A stretch of 64,000 bases of DNA from Edaphochlamys debaryana (taxonomy: Eukaryota > Chlorophyta > Chlorophyceae > Chlamydomonadales). Every line of letters begins with the position of its first letter. Position 1 is the first letter of the stretch. This document shows, one piece after another, positions 45,429-56,588 of this stretch. The position numbers were made by a program, and so were the translations under genes. Location: the NCBI GenBank assembly GCA_016858145.1, contig JAEHOE010000003.1, forward strand, positions 2,232,001-2,296,000, written 5' to 3'. Below the pieces are notes generated by a model. The model was given only the letters and a program-made list of their open reading frames with translations, was not told the DNA's origin and ran no database searches.

Positions 45429-47515
45429 CTATGCCTCGGACACAGGCCAGGCCAAGCACCCCTCTGCCGCTTGCACTGCCCCGGCCAGTCCGCCCCCTGG
45501 CCCCGCCAACCTCGGCTGCCAGCCCCCGGACCTGTCGGCGGGATCCTGCTCCTGAACCCAGCCCCCTAAGGCTCGTGGGGGAAGGGGGCTCCGCTCCGCC
45601 TCCCCCAACTGCCCACGGTCCGGGGTCCCCAGGGTCAGGGCCAGTCTCCGCAGCGCCCCCCGCATGAGCCGGTCCCCATGCTTGGCGGCGGCGGCGTAGG
45701 GAGAGCCGTCGGCCTGGCAGGGGAGGGGGTGGACATGCAGTCAGTCAGCAAGGTGGAAGCTTGCAGGGAACCTGTACCTGGAAGCACTAGGGTCGGTCTC
45801 TCTGGGACCCCGGACTCCCGCCCGCGCCTCACCGGCTTGGGGCAGCCCAGCTCCGCAAGCAGCTCCACCGCCGCCTCGCACCCGGACCCCGCCGCCGCCG
45901 CCCAGGCCTCCTCGGACATGCCACACCCCCGCCGCCTCAGCCACCGCATCACCCCCACACTGCCCGCCGCCACGCCCAGGACACACACCCCTGGCCGCTG
46001 CACGCACTCCTCCAGCTCCCTCCCACGCCCCCCAGTCGCCTCCACCAGCCACTCCAGCGTTGGCAGCTGCCCCCCCGCCACCGCCGCCTCCACCAGCGCC
46101 TGAGGCCCACAGGGCAGGCACCCAGCGCCCCACAGCCGCCGCAACACCTCCAGGCCCTCCGCCGCCCTCGCCGCCGCCAGGGCCGCCGGCGCCAGCGCTC
46201 CCGCCCATCCAGCGCTCGGCCGCGCGCCCCACACCAACAGCCACTCCACGGCCGCCGCCCTGCAGCTCGCTACGGCCCGGCCCAGCGCCGCTAGCCCTGA
46301 CGGCCCCTCCGGGCCCACGCCCCGCGCCTGCAGCCACGCCAGCCTCTCCACCACCCCCGCCCCACCCTCGCCTGGAGCGTCCACGGCTGCGCAGTAGTCC
46401 AGGGGCAGGGGCTGCGCGCCGAGGGACAGGACCCACTCGGCCTTGGCGGCCCAGTCGGGGGTGGGGCTGCGGAGCGCGGCGCCCAGCGGCCGGCTGAGGT
46501 CGGGTTCGTGCCAGGGCTCGCCCTCGGCCGCCCAGGCCGCCCAGGCGCTGCCGCTGGGGCCACCCGTGCCCATGCCAGTGCCCGGGCCCGTGCCCAAACC
46601 GCTGGGCGTGCCTGGGCCTGGGCCTGGGCCTGTGCCGTACGAGCCTGAAGCCAGGGCCTGCACGGTGGCCAGGTCGCAGCCCTCCAGCGCCGCCAGGAGC
46701 AGGGCCCTCCACCCCGGGTCCCCCTCGCGGTCGGGGTGGCCCGGGTCCTGGTCTTGGTGATGGGATGGGGAGGGAGGCGAGGCCCCGGCCCCGACCCCAG
46801 CCCCCGCCCCAGCCCCGGTACCGGCCCGCACCAGCAGCCAGCGCAGGAGGGGCACATGCCCGCGCCGGGCCGCCGCCAGGGCTGCACGCCAGAGCTCCGA
46901 GGGTGGGGCCGCGGGGGCGTGCCCGGTGGGAAGCTGAGGGGGGCTGGCGCTAAGGAGGCCCGGGCAGCGCTCCAGGCACCACTCGCACACGCCCCGCTGG
47001 CCTCCCGAGGCAGCGGCGCAGAGGACATCGGCCCAAGGGATGGCGCCCTGCAGCAGGGGCAGGGGCCGGCCGGGGCTGGGGGTGGTGAGGTGCTGGCAGG
47101 CCGCTAGGGCCCCCGAGCGGGCAGCGGCCTCGAGGACGGCTTGGCTGGCTGGTAAGCCCGCGGCCTCCAGCGCTAGCTCTAGATTGGGCACGACGTCGCT
47201 GGTTGCAGTGAGGGACACCAGGGCGAAGCGCTGGAGACGGGTCATGGCTTTGCAGGCGCCGGGGGCGGACCAGCGCTCGTGGAACGCCCAGCGAGGGACG
47301 GGCTGAGAGAGGCGCAGGGTGGTGTGGTGCCGGAAGAGCTCCGCCGTGGCTCGGTCCACGCGACGCAGGCAGGCGAGCTCGTTGGGGCTCAGGAAGGAAG
47401 CGATGCGGTCCAGGATAGCCGGCGTGAGGATGTTGCCTGCGGTCGAGGTGCCATGCTGCACGCTCGCAGCATAGCCACCACCGGCGATGTCCATGACTTG
47501 TGGACTACTCTCCAT
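45429..47515 (-). CDS. F-box/ankyrin-type repeat protein
   Basis: Two exons (47515-45833, 45713-45429) join in phase to 655 residues from ATG at 47515 (MESSPQVMDIAGGG); the frame is open upstream without an ATG. An F-box-like segment (ILTPAILDRIASFLSPNELA then CLRRVDRATAELF) is followed by a family-typical block (WAFHERWSAPGACKAMTRLQ). Degenerate ankyrin-like units come next, of the kind GALAACQHL, GQRGVCEWCLERC, GHVPLLRWLLVRA, GLEVLRRLWGAGC, GQLPTLEWLVEA, GSVGVMRWLRRRG and GCEAAVELLAELGCPKP. Gly/Pro-rich inserts break the array. Large families of such proteins are known in volvocalean genomes and are presumed SCF substrate receptors. The second exon restarts with ADGSPYAAAAKHGD, as in ankyrin ends, then becomes low-complexity. 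It lies between tandem ankyrin genes A and B, same strand, but its repeats are of a different type. Confidence 0.8.
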
Positions 47516-48191
47516 TGACCAAGCTAACCGGAGAACGGCACTGTTGTGCTCCAACGCGGCGACCCATAATCCATCCAAGTTCCTCCTGCACAGAATAGCG
47601 TCTTTCCGAGCTGGGACGTTCTATGTAGTTTACATCGGCCCAATCGGCCCGTCAGACGTTCTCCCGGTCCGACCCCCGACCCCGGGCCTCCCGCGCCCGC
47701 AACCCTTCGTCCTTGACCGCTCGTATCACTACAACAACTGCCCACAAGTACTGAGTGGCAGATACATTCCGCCCCCCATGCGCTTTCCGTTCCCCGGCCA
47801 CTGACCAACTAACCGCCGGCCTGCGCCAGCCAGCACAGCGTGCCCTCCACAATGTATGCCCAACACAACCCGCTCACCCCCTCCCAACGGCAGCCACCCA
47901 AAACCCTTGCCACGTACATAGGCAACACGCAGACAGCAGACTGGGCTGCACATTTGTATGCATACAGCCCCGGGCGCCACTCACCCGCCTCACCCTCCCG
48001 CTTCTCAGGCCCTCTGCGTCCCTCCCCTTTGCGCCCCAAGCACAGGCACCGGCCTCGAGCCATACAACGCGCCTCAGCCCGCCACCAGCCATCTGCCTAC
48101 GGTACCCATCAGTGCCGCAGCAGGATGGGGCCCTCTCCTCCGCAAGAGGCTGCCACCCCTGCCTGCCTGGCCTGCCTGGCCGCCGCCCTCC
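47516..48191. other. Intergenic region, F-box gene promoter and gene B 3' end
   Basis: Both flanking genes are on the minus strand. It should hold the F-box gene promoter near 47516 and the gene B 3' UTR near 48191, and it shares words with the region behind gene A. No other gene was recognised. Confidence 0.4.
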
Positions 48192-51100
48192 TCATCCCCG
48201 GCGGTGCTGACGCAGTAGGTCCGCGATCTGCCTGTGGCCCTCCTGCTCAGCGTACGCCAGGGCGGTTAGGCCGTCCTGCGGGGTTGTGGTGAGGGCCCGT
48301 CGCGGGAACTGAGCGGCCACACGAAGCATGCAAACCGATGCGGACACTCCCTTGGCATTCCATCCAGTCACAATTGCCCCTGGATGGCCGCACCATGCAT
48401 GCACCCACCCACCTTGTTTACCACCTCGGGGTTCGCCCCGGCGGCCAGCAGTGCCTGCGCCCCCTCCAGCTGGCCATTGTAGGCGGCACGGATGAGTGGC
48501 GTGTCCTACAAAGGGCCAGCACAGCTGTGACGCAACTCACAGCTGCCTCGGAGGCACAGGAGGAGGCAGGGCTGCTGTGCTGATGAGTGTAGTCAAGTCC
48601 TCAGGTCCTCGACCGGTATGAGCCCATCAAGGATTGCAGACCCAATGCGTAAGGTAGGCACGGGTGCGGGGCCTAGCGTGACGGACGCACGCTCCTCAGG
48701 ACCTCAGCCTTCTCCTGTGGCCACTCACCCGGTCGTTGTCCTGGGCGTCCACGTCAGCACCCGCCGCCAGCAGCGCCTGGATGACGGGCACGTGGCCCCT
48801 AGCGGCGGCGAAGTGCAGTGACCGCAAGCCGTACTGTGGAGCACGTCGGCAGCGGAAAGGCCGGCACATAGTACCGTAGGAGTCTGAACACCTTAACCCC
48901 TAGAAGCTTGCTGCCGTGGCTGCGTGGTGCAGGGGGCGGGCTTCACTGGCCCGCACGGGGGCGCCCGCGTCAATCAGCGCCTGAATCACTGCCCCTGACT
49001 CTCCCTGGGTATTCCAGCGACAATGCGTGGGCGCATCATGCATGCTTGCACCCACATTGTCAAGCGCCTCGGGGTTGGCCCCGGCGGCCAGCAGCACCCG
49101 CACAGCCTCCAGGTGGCCCTTGCAGGCGGCGACGACGACAGGCGTGGCCTACGAAGGGACGGCAAACATGTGAGGCTAGTGAGGCACAGGAGGAGGCCAG
49201 CTATGCTAAAGATTCCCTCAAGGGCCAACGACGCGAATGAGGGGCGTGCGTAGGCTCGCCGTAAGGCACAAGTGTACGAAGCGATCTACAGATAGAGGAA
49301 GACAGCCAAGAACGGCCAATGATGAGGGGCCCAGAGTAAGGCACGCTCATCAGGCCCTCGGCCCCTGCTGCGGGCACCCACCTGGAAACCCGTCTTGGCG
49401 TCCACGTCAGCACCCGCCGCCAGCAGCGCCTGGATGGCGGGCACGTGGCCCTGGATGGCGGCGTGGTGCAGCGGCCGCCACCCATCCGTACCCTGCGGGG
49501 ACCAACGACAGCGTAAGGGACGGCTAAGACCGCACATATATGGCAGGAAGATCATCTCCATGCATCCTGCAGGGAGCTTCCTGGATGCATGGTTCACCCG
49601 AGTGGATGAAGCCTCCACGTGGGCCCCCGCCGCCAGGAGCTCCCTGACCACGGCCGTGTGGCCCCGGGAGGCGGCGGCGTGGAGGGGCGTCTGTTTCTGC
49701 ATCGTGGGATGATGCGGACAGTATAGTATGGTTGGGTGCCGTGGGCAGTAACATGGGCAAGCAAAGCCTGGCGAGCCGGATCGAAGCCAGTGAGTGGCAC
49801 GGGCAAGGACATGAGCTAGCAAGCATGGGGAGAAGACAGGGCTGTGAACATAGCAAGGTCGCACACAGCCCAGGGGCTGAGCGCAAGCGCCCCTACTACC
49901 CCCACAGCCACTACCCACCGTCCCATTGTCGACGTAGTTTACGTCAGCGCCGGCGCCTAGGAGAGCCCTGACCTGCTCGATGTCGCCGGCCTCAGCGGCC
50001 AGGAACAGAGCCTGATTGAGCACCTGGACACACTAGACACACGGGGGCGCACAAGACTCTAAATAGAGCAGAGGACTAGAAAGAGTGGTCGGCAGACGTG
50101 CTAACGCAGGTGCACCCTCTATCTCCTGAGTACGCACCTGGGGGCTCAGCTTGTACAGAGCCCAGTTGCGCGCCTGAATACACAGGGGCGCACATCAGTG
50201 TCAAAGCAGAGGTCGGTGGGCAGAGGTGGTCACAAGAGTACCCTTCACACTCTAAGCACGCACCTGGGGGCTCAGCGGGCGCACCAAGCTCACAGCCTCT
50301 AACTGTGCCTTGAGCTCCGTCAGCTCTGCGTCCCGTGCGGCCAGGAGCTCCGCCAGCTCCGCAGCCCTGGCCCTCTCCCTCGCTAGCTGTGGTGGGTGCG
50401 GTGTGGGGGGCATGGCAGGGAGGATGGTTACGTTGGTTATGGGCTCTGCCGTGCTTACTACCCAGCCGCAGGCGCGCCCAACGCCTTCAGCGCGGAGAGA
50501 AATCAGTGCCAGTTGAGTGGTGCCAGTGGTCCTGCCCCGCTTACTACCCAGCAGCAAGCCCCGGGCGGGCCCAAGCCTTGCTTGCTCCCGCGCACCTGCC
50601 CCTCCGCCTCCGCCGCCCTGGCGTCACGGCCAGCCAGGAGAGAGGCCAGCTGGGGGGTTGGGGATGGGCGTGGGGGCCGAGGCACGAGTAGTCGTGAACC
50701 AAGCTAGCTGTAACGGACAACATCCTGGCCTAGCTTGGCATCACCTAGTGCACAGTACCTACTGTTACAGGTTTACAGCAGATTACGCTAGCTAGGCCAT
50801 TGTAGTACGCACGGCACGGTGCGCTTCATGAACTGTCTGGATGTTGTAGACGGGGCCCAAGCCCACCCATCTAGACCCCACCCTGTGCGTAACCCACCTG
50901 GGCCATCAGCTCCCGGTGCTGCTCCCCCTGTTGGGTCAGCAGCTGCCGCAGGAGGGCCGCCTCCGCCTCCCGGGCCCTCTCACCATCCAGATGGGCCTGG
51001 GGGGGAGGGGGAAGGGGAGGGTGATGATGGGATGGATGATGGGAGGGCAATGGGGCCGTAGGTAGGGCGTCGGGCGGGCGTGTCGCCGGATAGATCAAGA

Positions 51101-51720
51101 GGCAAGCGGCTCCTGTCTAGCCCCTGTTAAAAAGGGTGCGGGGGATCTGCCCCCCCGGGGGAACACGCTCCGTTAGGGCCACCCCCTCTGTCAGTCAATC
51201 CACTCCGAAGAGCTTCGAATGCTGGTGGCTACCCCAGGGGTCTGACTGGAACCCCGGAGCCCCGAAGGACCTATTCCGAAAGGGACCAACCCGGTAGACC
51301 CCCAAGACACCCCGCCCCTCCCCGCCCCGCCCCTCCCGCTTCCCCCCTCACCGTCAGGGGCGCTGCCTCTGCGGCGGCTTGCTGCAGCAGGGCATCCAGC
51401 AGCGCCTGGGGGGGGGGGCGGGGTCACGAGGGGGCAAGGCAGCAGGGGCGACAAGGGTCGGGGGGAGCTCTTAAGGTTGGGGCGAATAGGGTCGAGGGGG
51501 GGTCCCTAGGGTTTGTGCTCCAACTGCGCCCCCAGGTCTCCGTAGCGTGCGCTGCCCTTGCCCAGACCCTTGCTTATCGCTCACCCTCGCTTTTTTTTTT
51601 ATTTACTACCGCCTGCGTTGCGGCAGGGGCGGCAGGGGGCCTGCCGGAGCCGACCGCGGAGCGAGGCCGACGCAGAAGCCCGCTCCGCACCGCCCGCTGA
51701 GCCCGCGCCCGGCCCCGCAT
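48192..51720 (-). CDS. Coiled-coil/ankyrin-repeat protein, tandem copy B
   Basis: Thirteen exons join in phase to 388 residues: 51720-51610, 51405-51352, 50996-50898, 50649-50596, 50386-50264, 50173-50138, 50023-49919, 49696-49598, 49492-49382, 49148-49056, 48833-48729, 48505-48413 and 48275-48192. Layout follows copy A: leader MRGRARAQRAVRSGLLRRPR, coiled coil (REAEAALLRQLLTQQGEQHR; AELAELLAARDAELTELKAQ), then seven ankyrin-type exons ending in DGLTALAYAEQEGHRQIADL. Differences from A: the exon 4 coiled coil is about 31 residues shorter, there is an extra 12-residue exon (ARNWALYKLSPQ) whose end mimics the previous exon end, and two additional ankyrin exons. Between 49056 and 48833 an open piece (RPLHHAATAAS) looks like a decayed ankyrin exon. 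Exon 1 is followed by a run of ten A's (minus strand) absent from A and C, so I used the donor GCG/GTAGTA upstream of it. Confidence 0.7.
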
Positions 51721-52934
51721 CGCCCGCTGCAGTCGCGACATAGCGCACGGTGGGGGCCCGAGCCACACTGCCGCGACGAAGGAGGAGCGGGGGCGGAGCG
51801 CCGAGGGCCGAGCTCGGCGCGCGGCAGGGCGCTCTGAGGCCGACCGCTGCTCGTGTTGCTACGTAATGCATATTAGCCCTCCTGAACAGCGAGAATGAGT
51901 GCAAACTCGGCTGAAGTAACGTGGAACCTGGCCGGAGCCCGACGTCGTGATCAAGCCGAACGAGGCGTCGCCGAGTGTCTTAGTGGCCAGAGCATCCTAG
52001 ACATGTGCATACTGTAGCTGTGCGCATAGGGTTTTGCGCGAAAACCCGGTCAGGCCGGACGCACTCCGCCAACCGGCCACGGCCCCCTTCCCTCCTGCGT
52101 CGAGTCCCCTGCCCGCGCGCCCCGACCCCCCTTCCCCTGCCTCCCGCCGCGGCAAGAGCGGAGTGCACCCCCTGGCCGCTCTTCCTCCTGCCAGCAGCAG
52201 CGGTGCGTCTGGATTTTCGCTGCCAGCATGTTCCACAGCAACGCATTAACACAACTGCCCCCTCGCATACTAGCCCTGCTACAGTTGTGCGCATGCGGTT
52301 TTGCGGGAAGCTTCGAAGCCCGGCATGAACCCCCTGCTCCCTGCCCCGGCATGGACTCCCGCGTCCCGCCGCGCCTTCCCCTCTCCCTCGGCTCCTGCCC
52401 GCCTCCTGCCCCTCACTCCTCGCTCTGCATGGCTAGAGGCCTGGGGGCCAGCACCCTGCCTACAGAGTACAGATTGCTGCCCACCCCTACCCACGCCACA
52501 CATGGCCCGTTACTGGTCCCCTGCTGACATCCTCCGGTTCCTGCCTGCCTCAACGTCAAGCGTCATACGCTGCTTTCAGTTCAGCCCCCCTGCCCCCCTC
52601 ACCACAAAAGCAACATGCACGTAGGATGGGTACAGGGCTGCACAGCCCCAGCGTCCCACCGACCCTCCTCCTCCTGCTCCTCCTCCTGCTCCTCCTCCTG
52701 CTGTTGCGCTCTGTCGTAAGGCTGCTGCATGCCGCAGCGACGACAACCCACGCTTCTTGCTCAGCACTCCTCAGCACGGGAGGGACCGACCAGCTGCCTC
52801 CTCAGCGCTGAAGCAGGGCAGCAGGGTCCCTCTTTCTCCTCCGCAAGAGGCTGCCGCCCCTGCCGGCCCATTGACCCGCGGTCCCGAAGGCCCAGCCGCC
52901 CCCTCATCCCCGGGGCCGCCGCCCGGCCGCCCCC
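51721..52934. other. Intergenic region between tandem genes B and C
   Basis: Near 51721-51905 the DNA is still homologous to the upstream flank of A and C, but the ATG of the alternative exon 1 frame is ACA here. Around 52320-52480 the sequence resembles 55390-55530 upstream of gene C (shared ATGGCTRGRGGCCTGGG and CAGCACCCTGC words), so the flank was duplicated too. A TCC/CTC triplet run lies at about 52664-52703. Confidence 0.5.
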
Positions 52935-55066
52935 TCATTCCCGGCGGTGCTGACGAAGGAGGTCCGCGACCTGGGTGTAGCCCCCCTTCTCGGCATACTC
53001 CAAGGCCGTCTGGCCGTCCTGCGGGCCGGGTTCAAGGAGCGAGGGCCATCCTTGTATGCGCGTCGTTCTCAGTCACCTCAGCTAGCCTCTCGATCGCACC
53101 AGCTGAGAGAGCCAAACCGCAGTCGCTAGCTAGAGGACCATGCGGAGGGAGAGGCAGGGCGCTTGCGCACGTACGCACCGTACGTGCACGCCTCGGGGTT
53201 GGCCCCGGCGGCCAGCAGCGCCCGCACGGCCTCCAGGTGGCCGTACCTGGCAGCGACGATGAGGGGCGTGTCCTGCAGCGGGCCGGCAGGTACAGGTCGG
53301 TACGGGCGAGTCACGTGGTGAAGGAGGGTGCGGTCTCGGGCGCAGGGGGACGCCACCATGGGGCTTGAAACACGTGGGCCCGCCTGGGCCCATCTGGGCC
53401 CTGGATCGCTTCGGTCAGTGCTGGCTCAGCAGGTGCTCAGCCGCACTGCCCTGCATGCAGGCACCCACCCCACCCACCTTCCAGAGGCCTGTTGCCCTGG
53501 CCTCCAGCTTGGCCCCCGCCCCCACCAGCTGCTTAATGACCTGGGCGTGGCCCGAGTGGGCTGCCCAGTGCAGTGGCCGACGGCTGGCGGACTGCGAGTG
53601 AAGCACGGCGACATCAGGTCTTCGTCGCGCAGTGCAAAGAACGACAGTGCGGTTATTCATAAGCTGTATTGAACGCCGCTTACGAAGGCTTTGGCCTCCA
53701 CCCAGGCTCCCGCCGCCAGGAGCTCCCTGACCACGGCCGTGTGGCCCCAGCGGGCGGCGGCGTGGAGGGGCGTCATGCGCTCGAGCTGCGAAGCGCGCGC
53801 GGCGGTGCGGGTAAGGATGCGTGCATGGGCTAGCGAGGCAGGACAGGAGCAAGCAAGCGCCCCCATGCACCCCGACCTCACCTTGCACGTGCACTCCGTG
53901 TCAGCGCCGGCGGCCAGGAGAGCCCGGGTCTTGGCAGCGTCGCCGGCCTTGGCAGCCCAGATCAGGCCCTGGCCGACCTCCTGGATGGAGATGCCGTACA
54001 CAGGCGGATCTTTCAGCGCCAGCACGTTTCAGCCATGCACAGCTCTTAACCCCTCATAGAAGACGAAGCGTTGCGCACAAGGATGCGCACTCGCTCACGG
54101 CACGCACCTCGGGGTGGCTCAGCGCTGCCCCCAGCTCCGCAGCCTCTGCGTCCCGGGCGGGGAGGAGCTGCGCCAGCTTATTGGCCCTGGCCCTCTGGCC
54201 CTCTAGCTGTAGAGCGTGGGGTGAGGAGGATGAGAAGCAGTTTGATAAAGTCGGTGGTTCAGCCAATCATTGGCGTGCCAGTGTTGCCTCACTAAACAAA
54301 GTGGGGAGCGTTGGGCGGCATTCTGAAGGCACCTGCCCACACCTGCGCCTGCAGCTCCTCCACCTCCGCCTCCCGCCTCCCTGGCCCCCAGCTGCTGCTC
54401 CACCTCCGCCAGCCGGCCCCTGAGCTCCTCCGCCTCAGCCGCCCTGGCGTCACGGCCGGCCAGGAGCGAGGCCAGCTGGGGCGGGGGTGGGGCGGGGCGG
54501 GGTCCGAGTAGGCCGGGGCACGAGGGGTTGAGGTCCCCCTGAGGTCCCGCTGTTGGGTCAGCAGCTGCCGCAGGAGGGCCCCCTCCGCCTCCCGGGACCT
54601 CTGACGATCCAGGTGGGCCTGGTGGGGGGAGGGCGGGGCAGGCATGAAGGTCGTCGTGCGGGGCTGCGAAGCCCCCACCCCGCCACCGGGCGTGGATACA
54701 AGACACCGCGCCCCGCCCCGCCCTGCCTTGCCGCCCCCTTCTCACCGTCAGGGGGGCTGACTCGGCGGCCTGCTGCATCAGGGCATCCAGCAGCGCCTGG
54801 GGGGGAGGGGGGAGGGGGCACGAGGGGGCAGGGCAGCAGGGGCGACAACGGTCCGCGGGGGGAGCTTCTGACGTTTTGACGACGAGCTACGGCGCCCCAG
54901 GTCTAGCGAGGCGTGCGCTGCGGCTGCCCAGACCCTTATCGCTCACCCTCGCTACCGCCTGCGTTGCGGCAGGGGCGGCAGGGGGCCTGCCGGAGCCGAC
55001 CGCGGAGCGAGGCCGACGCAGAAGCCCGCTCCGCACCGCCCGCTGAGCCCGCGCCCGGCCCCGCAT
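52935..55066 (-). CDS. Coiled-coil/ankyrin-repeat protein, tandem copy C (damaged?)
   Basis: Recognisable exons: 55066-54947 (leader), 54796-54746, a piece from about 54618 (AHLDRQRSREAEGALLRQLL), 54475 to about 54350, 54206-54108, 53980-53882, 53785-53684, 53591-53478, 53272-53171 and 53018-52935. The ankyrin half is intact and in phase (GDAAKTRALLAAGADTEC, TPLHAAARWGHTAVVRELLA, RPLHWAAHSGHAQVIKQLVG, TPLIVAARYGHLEAVRALLA, then DGQTALEYAEKGGYTQVADL and a stop). The coiled-coil half is not. The exon starting near 54618 has lost the CAG/GTGGGT donor present in A and B, and the next exon has a seven-base duplication (GGAGGCG) that shifts the frame before VEELQAQ. Either C uses different splicing or it is becoming a pseudogene. 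Confidence 0.55.
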
Positions 55067-56588
55067 CGCCCGCTGCAGTCGCGACGTAGCGCACGGTGGG
55101 GGCCCAGGCCACACTGCCGCGACGAAGGAGGAGCGGTGCCCCAGAGGCGAGGGCGCTGCGGGCGAGGCCCGCCGCGCGGCAGGGCGCTAGGAGGCTGGCT
55201 GCTGCGCGCATTGCTACGTACTGGGTGGGTGATAGCTTGGCCTTGCGCTCTGCGAGTATGGGAAATGGAGTGCCTGGGCGGAGTTTGCAGCGGGCAAAAA
55301 CCTGCCCCCTCCCCATGCCCGGGATGTGGCAATGGCGCAGCAGCAAGCACACAATCCAGGCGCCAGCAAAGCAGGGCTGCGCTAGGGTCAGCGCTGGCAG
55401 CTGCGGGCCTCTTGCATCCTGTCCTGCCCCCTCCTGCCCCCTCCCTCGGCCCCTTGCCCTCGTGCAGTCCATTCTCCGCATGGCTGGGGGCCTGGGCGCC
55501 GGCAGCACCCTGCAGACCCCTGTGCCGCAGAGCTTCGATTACGTAACCACCTCCACTCGGCAGGTAGGGTGCGGGTGGGCGGGGAGGCTCCGGCCGAAGG
55601 AGGTGGAAGCGGCTCCAGAGCGTCACACCGCCTGGGCGCCCCAAAGGGCGGTCCTTGCCATACTCCAGCAGGTGCCACCGTGTGTCCGCATGTCCGGTAC
55701 AGTACTGCAGCACTGCATGCATAGGCGGCAGAACGGGCAGCGGGGGAGTGTTGGGGGGGCCGGGGGCAGCCGAGGGGGCGTGGGGAAGCATCAGGGGCGG
55801 GGTCTGCGCGGGGGGCTTGCGGGGGCCTTGGACCCGGGCTGGATGGGTCGGGCACGCTTCGGCACGCTCTGCCATGCGTTGTCGTCGCCGGAGCTGACCC
55901 GGCAGTTCCTGCTAGGGTTTGCCGCACCCCCGAAGTCATAGCAATCTGTAAGGAAGAGCCCAGAGCGCAGACCCGAGTGTGCGTGTTGCCCCAGCGCTGC
56001 ACGAGGGATGCTGGGTCACACCAATTCCAGGAGAGCCTCTACATGTTCGACACAGCTGCATTACAGTAAACAAGGTCGGGTAGATTCAATAATACTTAGT
56101 GACAGGAATTGGGGTGCCCCTACGTGCGAGCGGACGTCGTCAATCGCAACATCCCTGCACTTTCGACGGCCCAAGTGGCCCAGAACGACCGAGCGACATC
56201 AGGTAACCTCCATGACAACAGCCATGGAAGGCGTCAGACAATCGCGTAACGCTGCAAAAAGCGTTTCTGCCGTGCGGCGCCTCCATGAAGGCTCTTCGGT
56301 GAAGGTCGGGGCCATCGGTCCTCTCGTCTTCACGAGCTCCATAAACGCTACACGCTATTCCAGCGGCTGCTCGCCATCGGGAGAGAAGACCACCTGCCGG
56401 GAGGAACCCTTGACCCATTTGCGCGAACTTCTCCAACAACGCCTGCTCTCAACTGATCCCCGCCGCCATCACAATTAACCTCACAGCGCTCTCGAGCGCA
56501 CACTAGAACAAAGACGGGCTCCTTTCCTAGCCGGCCCGGAACACTTTGCCGCTCAGCAAGCGATTCTGTCCAACCCAGCCTTGACAAA
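55067..56588. other. Intergenic region between divergent genes C and beta-CA
   Basis: It includes the upstream flank of gene C, with a second-frame ATG at about 55211 (MRAAASLLAPCRAAG), and the promoter of the carbonic anhydrase. A plus-strand frame from 55490 (MAGGLGAGSTLQTPVPQSF) has a donor-like end at CGGCAG/GTAGGG and a diverged copy upstream of gene B. It might be a gene remnant. Confidence 0.4.
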
